Source: DASXQK01 sp963724385 (GTDB lineage: Bacteria > Pseudomonadota > Alphaproteobacteria > Dongiales > Dongiaceae). Taken from it: a DNA stretch of 64,000 nucleotides. This document shows positions 55,509 to 64,000 of this stretch, one piece after another (positions within the stretch are counted from its first letter, which is position 1; each line of letters opens with the position of its first letter). The position numbers and the translations under genes are program-made. The DNA lies in contig CAVRUJ010000002.1 of assembly GCA_963724385.1 (NCBI GenBank), positions 620,001-684,000 on the forward strand, read 5' to 3'. A model generated the notes under the pieces. It saw only the letters and a program-made list of their open reading frames with translations, was not told where the DNA came from and ran no database searches.

Positions 55509-55765
55509 TGCTCGGCCAGGAGCGGCGCCAGCTTGCCGGCGCGGTCTAGGGCATAGAGATCGTCGCACCCGCCCACATACCGGTCATTGATGAAGATCAT
55601 GGGCACCGTAGAGCGGCCGCCGGCGCGCTTGGTCATGGCCGCGCGCTTGTCGCGATCGCCGCCCACGTCATACTCCACGAAAGCGGCACCGCGCTCTGCC
55701 AACAGGCGCTTGGCGGCATGGCAATAGCCGCACAGCATGGTCGTATAGATCTCCACTCTCGCCAT
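55505..55765 (-). CDS. grxC: Glutaredoxin 3
   Basis: ATG 55765 is preceded by AAGGAG. The 86 residues start MARVEIYTTMLCGYCHAAKR with active site CGYC (usual form CPYC), then STVPMIFINDRYVGGCDDLY (cis-Pro loop and glutathione site) and LDRAGKLAPLL. It reduces disulfides with glutathione. It stands between comF and the nitrilase, overlapping the latter. Confidence 0.95.
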   Translation of the reverse strand: MARVEIYTTMLCGYCHAAKRLLAERGAAFVEYDVGGDRDKRAAMTKRAGGRSTVPMIFINDRYVGGCDDLYALDRAGKLAPLLAEQ

Positions 55766-55815
55766 TCGCCCAGCTCCTTGGTCTAAAGGTGGCATGGCTT
55801 GGGCGCATTGTCACC

Positions 55816-56574
55816 CTACCGCCCGGTCTGATTTGGCATGCGCGGACGGACTACCAGGGCCAGCGTCAGCACGTCCACGCCCTTGGCGCCAGCGGCCTTC
55901 AGGGCCCGGGCGCAGGCCTCTAGCGTGGCGCCGGTGGTGCGCACGTCGTCCACCAGCAACACCCGCCGGTCCTCCACGGCCTGGCGCCGGGCGCGTGGAA
56001 CGGCGAAAGCGCCGGCCACGTTGCGGGTGCGGGCGGCCAAGCCGGAGCGCTGCGGCTTGGTGCGACGCCGGCGGACGAGGATGTCGCTGAGGAAGGGTCG
56101 CTGGGCTTCCTTTGCCGCGGCCTTCGCGAGCAAGGCCGCCTGGTTGTACCGCCTGGAAAACAGGCGCGTCCAATGGAGCGGAACCGGCGCCACGATGTCC
56201 GCCTCGGCCAGGACCTCGGCCCCGGCCCTGGCCAGCCAGCGACCGAAATAGGGCGCCAGATCCGTGCGATCGGCGTGCTTGAAGGCGAGCAGCATGCCGC
56301 GGCTGGCGGCGTCGTAACGGAGCACCGCCCTCGCCCGGTCGAAGACCGGTGGCCGCGCCTGGCAGGCAGCACAGAGCGTGCCCGTTTGGGTGTCGAGTTC
56401 GAAAGGAAAGCCGCAGCGCGCGCAATGCGGCGGAGCCAGGAATTCGATCCCGGCCCAGCAATCCGGACAGAGCGTGCCCTGCTCGCCTACCTCCTCCCCG
56501 CAGGCGAGGCAACGCGGCGGCAGGACTACATCGAGCGCCCGGCTCGCCAAGCGCCTCAGAGCCGATCGAACCAT
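55816..56574 (-). CDS. ComF-family phosphoribosyltransferase-like protein
   Basis: The 252-residue protein starts with a zinc-ribbon (PPRCLACGEEVGEQGTLCPD, ARCGFPFELDTQTGTLCAAC), followed by a PRTase domain with APVPLHWTRLFSRRYNQAAL and the PRPP motif VLLVDDVRTTGATLEACARA. ComF proteins take part in DNA uptake in competent species; elsewhere the role is unclear. It is the first gene of the comF-grxC-nitrilase unit and is divergent from the methyltransferase at 56622. Confidence 0.92.
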   Translation of the reverse strand: MVRSALRRLASRALDVVLPPRCLACGEEVGEQGTLCPDCWAGIEFLAPPHCARCGFPFELDTQTGTLCAACQARPPVFDRARAVLRYDAASRGMLLAFKHADRTDLAPYFGRWLARAGAEVLAEADIVAPVPLHWTRLFSRRYNQAALLAKAAAKEAQRPFLSDILVRRRRTKPQRSGLAARTRNVAGAFAVPRARRQAVEDRRVLLVDDVRTTGATLEACARALKAAGAKGVDVLTLALVVRPRMPNQTGR

Positions 56575-56621
56575 GATCCTCGAATTTTGCCTTTTCCGCG
56601 GCCTCGCGCATAGTGCCGGCG

Positions 56622-57545
56622 ATGGAAGACGGCATCAACCTGTTCGACCGGCAGCTGCTCCGCCGGCGGCGCGACCGTGCTGCAGCGGGACTTGCGGCCC
56701 ATGATTTTCTGTTCCGGGAAGCGGCCGACAGGCTTGCCGACCGGCTTGAGGACGTGAGCCGCCGCTTTCCCACGGCCCTCGACTTGGGTTGCAGGACGGG
56801 GGTACTGGCAAGCACGCTGGGGCAACGCGGCGGCGTCGAGTGGCTGGTCCAGTCCGACCTTTCGCTCGCCATGGCCCGCCGGGCTGCCGGCCCGGGCAGG
56901 CCGAGCCTCGTAGCGGACGAGGAGTTCCTGCCTTTCGCGCCGGAGAGCTTCGACCTCGTTCTCAGCTGCCTCAACCTGCATTGGACCAACGACCTGCCGG
57001 GAGCGCTCATCCAGATCCGCCGGGCATTGAAGCCGGATGGGCTCTTCCTCGCGGTGCAGTTCGGGCTCGGCACGCTTGGCGAGTTGCGCGACTGCCTGCT
57101 GGAAGCCGAGGCGGAGCTCTATGGCGGTGCATCCTTGCGGGTCTCGCCCTTTGCCGATGCCCGGGATGGCGCGGCCTTGCTCCAGCGCGCCGGCTTCGCT
57201 CTGCCGGTTGCCGACGTCGAGACCTTGACCGTCACCTATCCGGATGCGCTCGCCCTGATGCGCGACCTGCGCGGCATGGGCGAAGCCAATGCCACATTCG
57301 CCCGCTCGAAGCGCTTCGCGGGCCGGGACCTCTTCGCCCGCGCCGCCGCCCGCTATGCTGAGCGCCATGGCGACGCCCAAGGCCGGATCTCCGCCCGGTT
57401 TCGCCTGCTGTTCCTCACCGGCTGGGCCCCGCACGAATCCCAGCAACGGCCTTTGGAGCCGGGCAGCGCCAGCCGGCGCCTCGCCGACGCACTCGGCGCG
57501 GTCGAGCGCCCGGCAGGCGATGGCGCCAAGCCCGGCCGTCGCTGA
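56622..57545 (+). CDS. Methyltransferase-domain protein (BioC/NDUFAF5-like)
   Basis: From ATG 56622 (MEDGINLFDRQLLRRRRDRA) the 307 residues include FLFREAADRLADRLEDVSRR, the SAM motif ALDLGCRTGVLASTLGQRGG, and LPFAPESFDLVLSCLNLHWT NDLPG. NLFDRQLLRRRRDRAA and NLHWTNDLPGAL match the NDUFAF5 group, whose human member hydroxylates an Arg of complex I. The open frame also allows TTG/GTG 56613. The role here is inferred from similarity only. Confidence 0.85.
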   Translation: MEDGINLFDRQLLRRRRDRAAAGLAAHDFLFREAADRLADRLEDVSRRFPTALDLGCRTGVLASTLGQRGGVEWLVQSDLSLAMARRAAGPGRPSLVADEEFLPFAPESFDLVLSCLNLHWTNDLPGALIQIRRALKPDGLFLAVQFGLGTLGELRDCLLEAEAELYGGASLRVSPFADARDGAALLQRAGFALPVADVETLTVTYPDALALMRDLRGMGEANATFARSKRFAGRDLFARAAARYAERHGDAQGRISARFRLLFLTGWAPHESQQRPLEPGSASRRLADALGAVERPAGDGAKPGRR

Positions 57546-57551
57546 AGACGG

Positions 57552-58511
57552 TTAGTCCTTCTTCTCGTCGAGACCGTAAGTGTGGCGCACGATGTAAAGC
57601 GGCCGCGCCTTCACCTCGTTGAAAATCCGCCCGATGTAGCCGCCGAGCACACCGAGGGAGAGGAGCTGGACGCCGCCGAGGAAGAGTATGGCGACGATGA
57701 TGGATTCATAGCCGGGCACGTCGACGCCATAGAGGAAAGTGCGCAGGACGCGCGAGGCGCCGTAGATCAGGCTGATCCCGGCAATGACCGCGCCCAGCAG
57801 GCTCCAGAGCTGGAGCGGCAAATTGGAAAAGGCGCTGATCCCATCCAGCGCGAAGGCGATGAGGCGCCAGGGATCGCGCTTGGTCTTGCCGGTTGCCCGC
57901 GCCTCCTCCTGGTAGGTCAAGCCGACCTGGCGAAAGCCGACCCACTGGAAAATTCCCTTCATGAACCGCGTGCGCTCGGGCAGGCGCCGGATCGCGGCGA
58001 CGACCGCGGCGTCCAGCAAGCGGAAGTCGCCGGCTTCGGGCGGGAGGCGGATGTCGGCGGCGAGCCGGAAGATCAGATAGAAGACATTCCGCCCGATCCG
58101 GGTGAGAAGCCCGGCGTCGACCCGCTCCTCGCGCACCATGTAGACGACCTCGGCACCCTCGCGCCACTTGGCGACCATGGCGGGCAGCATTTCCGGGGGA
58201 TGCTGGAGGTCGGAATCCATCAGCACCACGGCATCGGCTACGGCATGGTCGAGGCCGGCGGTGAGCGCAAATTCCTTGCCGAAATTGCGACTGAGATCGA
58301 TCACCTTAATCCGCGCCTCGCGCCCCCGCGCGGCGATCAACTCGGCCAGAGTATTGTCGCTGCTCCCGTCGTTGACGCAGACGATGCTCCAGTCGAGGTC
58401 CATCCGGGCAAGCGCGGCGGCTACACGATCGAGGAAAACGGACACGTGGGCCGCCTCGTTGTAGAAGGGCGCGACGACGGCCAGGCGGGTTCGCGGATTG
58501 GTCTCGTTCAT
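57552..58511 (-). CDS. Glycosyltransferase family 2, polyprenyl-phosphate hexose synthase type (GtrB/DPM1-like)
   Basis: The 319-residue protein has a GT2 domain (VVAPFYNEAAHVSVFLDRVA, WSIVCVNDGSSDNTLAELIA, and VVLMDSDLQHPPEMLPAMVA with the Asp-x-Asp metal site). Two C-terminal membrane helices follow (LWSLLGAVIAGISLIYGASR and IIVAILFLGGVQLLSLGVLG). It would load a sugar onto undecaprenyl phosphate for transfer outside the cell. No flippase gene is adjacent. It converges on the methyltransferase with six bases between. Confidence 0.9.
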   Translation of the reverse strand: MNETNPRTRLAVVAPFYNEAAHVSVFLDRVAAALARMDLDWSIVCVNDGSSDNTLAELIAARGREARIKVIDLSRNFGKEFALTAGLDHAVADAVVLMDSDLQHPPEMLPAMVAKWREGAEVVYMVREERVDAGLLTRIGRNVFYLIFRLAADIRLPPEAGDFRLLDAAVVAAIRRLPERTRFMKGIFQWVGFRQVGLTYQEEARATGKTKRDPWRLIAFALDGISAFSNLPLQLWSLLGAVIAGISLIYGASRVLRTFLYGVDVPGYESIIVAILFLGGVQLLSLGVLGGYIGRIFNEVKARPLYIVRHTYGLDEKKD

Positions 58512-58586
58512 TGACGATTCATTATAGGCGCGGGGCCTGTCGGCTCGGAAGGCAGGAATTGGCCGGGCGCTCGCAAGCGTCTCGCC

Positions 58587-59537
58587 CTAGAGATAGTCCC
58601 TCAGCATGGCGACCAGCGGGCGGTCGGCCGGCGGCATCTGGTAGTCGGCCATCCGCGCCGGACGCACCCAGGCGAGTTCCTGGCCTTCAAGCGGCGTCGG
58701 CGTGCCCTGCCAGCGCCGGCAGACATAAAGCGGCATCAGGAGGTCGAAATCCGGATACCGGTGCGAGGCGAAGGTGAAAGGCGCCAGGCAGCTTTCCGCC
58801 ACGTCGATGGCGAGTTCTTCCTTGAGTTCGCGGATGAGGGCCGCCTCGGGCGTTTCGCCCTCCGCCACCTTGCCGCCGGGGAATTCCCAAAGCCCGGCCA
58901 TGGATTTGCCGGGCGGGCGGCGCGCCAGCAGCACCCGCCCGTCGACGTCGACCAGCGCCACGGCCGCGACCAGCAGGCGCCGGGTCGCAGCGGGACGCTC
59001 GAGCGCCCTGACCTCCACCACAACGGGCCCGCCGCGGGCCGGCGCCGGCTCTTGCCGCTCGCCTTCACGGGCAAGTCCGAGCTTCTCCAATACCCGGATG
59101 GAACGCCGGTTCGCCGGCTGTGCCACCGCCTCGATGCGGGCAAGGCCGAAGCGCCGGAAACCAGCTGCAACCATGGCGGCAGCGGCTTCGCTCGCCACCC
59201 CCGCGCCCCAATACGGCCGCCCGATCCAGTAGCCCAGCACTCCCTTCCCGCCGCCATGGCCGAAGTCGAGTTCGACGCAGCCGAGGAAGGCATCGTCGAC
59301 GCGACGAAGCACGGCAGCGACCAGTTTCTTGCCCGACGCGGCCTCGGCCCGCGTCTCCTCGATCCAGGGGAGAGCGCCGCCGGCCGGATAGGGATGGGGA
59401 ATGCTGCCGGTGAAGCGGGCGACCTCCCAATCGCCGGCGAGGCGTTCGATGGCGGGCGCGTCACCGCGCTCCAGAAGGCGAAGGCGCAACCGCTCGGTCT
59501 CGATGGGCAGCGCCGCGTCAGCTCCTATAGTCGGCAT
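58587..59537 (-). CDS. Fusion of GNAT acetyltransferase and Nudix hydrolase (MutT-like)
   Basis: Residues 1-175 form a GNAT domain (LPIETERLRLRLLERGDAPA, GYWIGRPYWGAGVASEAAAA, PANRRSIRVLEKLGL). Residues 185-316 form a Nudix domain (AAVALVDVDGRVLLARRPPG) with Nudix box GGKVAEGETPEAALIRELKE EL, matching GX5EX7REUXEEXGU except that Ala (ELAIDV) takes the usual Gly place. The second half should sanitise 8-oxo-dGTP or similar. The acetyltransferase substrate is unknown (RimJ-like). The start overlaps the argJ stop by 20 bases, so the two are coupled. Confidence 0.9.
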   Translation of the reverse strand: MPTIGADAALPIETERLRLRLLERGDAPAIERLAGDWEVARFTGSIPHPYPAGGALPWIEETRAEAASGKKLVAAVLRRVDDAFLGCVELDFGHGGGKGVLGYWIGRPYWGAGVASEAAAAMVAAGFRRFGLARIEAVAQPANRRSIRVLEKLGLAREGERQEPAPARGGPVVVEVRALERPAATRRLLVAAVALVDVDGRVLLARRPPGKSMAGLWEFPGGKVAEGETPEAALIRELKEELAIDVAESCLAPFTFASHRYPDFDLLMPLYVCRRWQGTPTPLEGQELAWVRPARMADYQMPPADRPLVAMLRDYL

Positions 59538-60750
59538 TGATGTCGATGTAGCCGTGGGTCAGATCGCAGGTCCAGACCCGGGCACGCCCGCGGCCGACAC
59601 CAACGTCCACGGCAACGGCGATGTCCCGGCCTTTCATATGGGCAGCGACCGGCGCTTCGTCGTAGTCCGGCACGCGTGAGCCCCGCGCCGCCACCCTCAC
59701 GCCGCCGATGGAGATCTTCAGGCGGTCGCGCTCGGCACGCTCGCCGGCCTTGCCCACCGCCATGACGATGCGCCCCCAATTCGCGTCGGCCCCGGCGATA
59801 GCGGTTTTGACCAGGGGCGAATTGGCGATCGCCAAGCCGATCCGCCGGGCAGCTTCGTCGGAAGCCGCGCCCGACACCTCGATGGTGATGAACTTGCTCG
59901 CCCCTTCGCCGTCGCGCGCCACCTGGCAGGCGAGATCGACCAGCAAGGCCTCGAGCTTGGCCGAGAAGTCCGCCAGCCGCCGGTCGCCGGCGCCGGCGAT
60001 CCGGGGTTGCTCCTCCGCCGCACCGGTCGCCACCAGCAGCAGGGTGTCGCTGGTGGAAGTGTCGCCATCCACGGTGATGCAGTTGAAGGACCGCTCGGCC
60101 GCACGGCGCAGCAGCGGACGCAGCACGCTCGCCGGGAGCTTGGCGTCCGTGGCGACGAAGGCCAGCATGGTCGCCATGTCCGGGGCGATCATGCCCGAGC
60201 CCTTGGCGATACCGTTGATATGGACTTCCGCCTTGCCGATCCTGGCCGTTCGCGTGGCGAGCTTCGGGAAGGTGTCGGTCGTCATGATGGCCTCGGCCGC
60301 TTCGGCCCAGCGATCGGCGTCGAGGCCGGCGATCAGGCCCGGCAGACCGGCGGTGATGCGCTCGTCGACCAATGGCTCGCCGATGACGCCGGTGGAAGCG
60401 GCGAAGATTTCATCGCGCCGGCAGCCCAGCTTCGCAGCTGCAGCTGCGACGCAACGCCGCACTGAAGCGTCCCCGGCCTTGCCGGTGAAGGCGTTGGCGT
60501 TGCCCGAGTTGACGAGGATCGCGCGGGCCTGCCCGCCTTTGAGGGCCCGCCGGCACCAGTCCACCGGGGCGGAGGGCGCCAGGGTGCGGGTGAGGACGCC
60601 GGCGATCGTGCTGCCGGGCGAGAACTCAATCAGGCAGACGTCGGTGCGGCCCTTGTAGCGCACGCCGCAGGCCGCGGCGGCGAGCCGCACGCCGGCGATG
60701 GGCGGCAGGCGGGGCGATTCGGCGGGGGCGAGCGGTGAGCGCGGTGGCAT
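59518..60750 (-). CDS. argJ: Bifunctional ornithine acetyltransferase / N-acetylglutamate synthase ArgJ
   Basis: ATG 60750 (MPPRSPLAPAESPRLPPIAG) gives 410 residues; TTG 60765 is an alternative that would overlap the parvulin stop. The precursor cleavage site is KGSGMIAPDMATMLAFVATD, with the new N-terminal Thr before MLAF. ARDGEGASKFITIEVSGAAS and WGRIVMAVGKAGE are also conserved. It cycles acetyl groups in arginine synthesis. Confidence 0.95.
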   Translation of the reverse strand: MPPRSPLAPAESPRLPPIAGVRLAAAACGVRYKGRTDVCLIEFSPGSTIAGVLTRTLAPSAPVDWCRRALKGGQARAILVNSGNANAFTGKAGDASVRRCVAAAAAKLGCRRDEIFAASTGVIGEPLVDERITAGLPGLIAGLDADRWAEAAEAIMTTDTFPKLATRTARIGKAEVHINGIAKGSGMIAPDMATMLAFVATDAKLPASVLRPLLRRAAERSFNCITVDGDTSTSDTLLLVATGAAEEQPRIAGAGDRRLADFSAKLEALLVDLACQVARDGEGASKFITIEVSGAASDEAARRIGLAIANSPLVKTAIAGADANWGRIVMAVGKAGERAERDRLKISIGGVRVAARGSRVPDYDEAPVAAHMKGRDIAVAVDVGVGRGRARVWTCDLTHGYIDINADYRS

Positions 60751-60761
60751 GGCGCTTGACC

Positions 60762-61634
60762 TCAAGGCGCCGCGATCGGCGAGCCGTCGGGATTGAACTT
60801 CTGGATCTTGGCCGCCTTGTGGAGGTCATGTAACCAAGCCGTCACCAGCTCCTGGGTCAGGTCGTTCTTCACCTGGTCCTTGATCTGGTCGAAAGTCGGC
60901 ACCGGCTTGGTCCGCTTGTCCACCAGCAGGATCACATGCCAGCCGAACTGGCTCTGCACCGGCTGCTCGGTGTATTTGCCCTTCTCGAGCTTCACGGCCG
61001 CGGCCCAGAACTCGGGCACCATGTCGCCTTCGCTGAACCAGGCGAGGTCGCCGCCATTGGCTCCCGACTGGGTGTCCTTGGATTTCTCCTTGGCCAGCTT
61101 GCCAAAATCGCCGCCCGCGTCGAGCAGCTTGATCACCGCATCGGCGTCGGCCTTGGTCGTCAGCAGGATGTGGCTGGCATGAAGCTCGACCGTGGGCGGC
61201 ATGGCCTTCACCATTTCGTCATAGTGCTTCTTCAGCTGGTCGTCGGTGACCTTGTCGGCGAGGAACCGGCGGACCAGCACCGCGCGGATGGCCTGTTCCT
61301 CGTAATCGGCGACGAGCTTCTGCACCTCGGGATCGTCCTGCAGCTTCTGGCGGCGGCCTTCCTCGTCCATCAGCGTCATGTCGATCAGCCGGTCGATCAG
61401 CTGGGGGAAGTAGCTGTCCAGCTGGGAGCGGTATTCCGCCGGCAGCGTCGCCGCCGAGGCGATCACGTCGGCCCGGGTCAGCTTCTTGCCATCGACGATG
61501 GCAACCACCGTGTCGGGCTTTGCCGCCGCCGCGCCGGCGGTCGTGGCCGGAGCGCTGGTCTGGGCAAGCGCCGTGCCGGCTCCGAGCAACAGCAGTACGG
61601 CACCGGCGGCAAGCCGGCGGAGCGGGGAAGTCAT
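60762..61634 (-). CDS. Periplasmic parvulin-type peptidyl-prolyl isomerase
   Basis: The 290-residue protein has a signal peptide (LRRLAAGAVLLLLGAGTALA), a SurA/PpiD-like N-terminal helical part (LPAEYRSQLDSYFPQLIDRL), and a rotamase domain (VELHASHILLTTKADADAVI, GGDLAWFSEGDMVPEFWAAA, PVQSQFGWHVILLVDKR). It should assist folding of exported proteins. It is the first gene of a unit with argJ and the GNAT-Nudix fusion and diverges from secA, an arrangement common in the class. Confidence 0.92.
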   Translation of the reverse strand: MTSPLRRLAAGAVLLLLGAGTALAQTSAPATTAGAAAAKPDTVVAIVDGKKLTRADVIASAATLPAEYRSQLDSYFPQLIDRLIDMTLMDEEGRRQKLQDDPEVQKLVADYEEQAIRAVLVRRFLADKVTDDQLKKHYDEMVKAMPPTVELHASHILLTTKADADAVIKLLDAGGDFGKLAKEKSKDTQSGANGGDLAWFSEGDMVPEFWAAAVKLEKGKYTEQPVQSQFGWHVILLVDKRTKPVPTFDQIKDQVKNDLTQELVTAWLHDLHKAAKIQKFNPDGSPIAAP

Positions 61635-61884
61635 GATCTGTTCCTCTTCAGGGACTGCAGGAGTTTCAGGCGTGATGAGGCGGCATCATGCCGATGGGGC
61701 CTTGCCGGCACAAGCCTGCAAGGCCATTTGGTGGTTTCCGTGCACGGCCTTTTGATTGACAGTCGCGGGGGGCCGCCCTATCTCTCATCCGCCCCTGGGT
61801 TGGCGCTTTTGCCGGGTGCCGGCGCCTTTCGGACCATGGGAAAACGAGGGGCAAGTGGCCCCCTATCCGGATTCGAGGTTGTTC

Positions 61885-64000
<2,116 letters not shown>

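Overview
The window reads as one high-GC chromosome segment of an alphaproteobacterium, most like Rhodospirillales. The evidence is an rRNA operon ordered 16S-tRNA-Ile-tRNA-Ala-23S-5S-tRNA-fMet, an alpha-specific DUF4167 gene next to prmC/prfA, and a housekeeping order (lysC, ptsP, rodZ, ispG, hisS, prfA, prmC, clpB; comF, grxC, nitrilase; argJ, secA) familiar from that class. The assignment rests on gene content and synteny as read by eye, not on a tree.

Region 1 (1-13955) is the edge of a polyketide/non-ribosomal-peptide locus. On the + strand the C-terminal end of a polyketide synthase (KR tail plus carrier domain) is followed by a LolA-like periplasmic carrier, two FtsX/LolC-type permeases, a LolD-type ATPase and a DUF2062 membrane protein. 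Converging on them from the - strand are a 2441-residue NRPS (C-A-T-C-A-T-TE) and a stand-alone type II thioesterase. A plausible reading is synthesis of a lipid-linked peptide or polyketide with its own Lol-like extraction and export machine.

Region 2 (14000-29000) is an accessory, partly decaying region. It holds small envelope and stress proteins (RcnB-like, CsbD, two DUF3309, DUF3185, sll1863-like), a Crp/Fnr regulator and two FNR/FixK-type boxes. It also has an orphan KAS-ACP pair, a FecR/DUF6600 surface protein with tandem repeats, ExoD, an orphan TAXI binding lipoprotein and a DUF6134 protein. Clear wrecks are an Mg2+ P-type ATPase lacking its whole catalytic core, a radical SAM gene beheaded by an IS5-type transposase fragment, and a DUF3309 gene with an in-frame stop.

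Region 3 (29468-35455) is a complete rRNA operon on the - strand. Its spacers carry arrays of a GAAGTCAG-type heptamer in opposite orientations on either side of most of the mature RNAs.

Region 4 (35685-64000) is housekeeping: an M23 endopeptidase, clpB, DUF4167, then rodZ-ispG-hisS-hemA-prfA-prmC, then lysC-nitronate monooxygenase-ptsP. After these come ubiG, DUF1178, a 1-Cys peroxiredoxin, nitrilase-grxC-comF, a dolichol-phosphate-mannose-synthase-type glycosyltransferase, a GNAT-Nudix fusion, argJ, a parvulin and the first 705 codons of secA. The presence of glutamyl-tRNA reductase (C5 haem route) is unusual for this class.

Several genes (thioesterase, DUF2062, LolA-like, nitronate monooxygenase, possibly prfA) need exactly one base added or removed to read cleanly, often beside a short homopolymer. 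This could be assembly error or real decay and should be kept in mind when using the coordinates.
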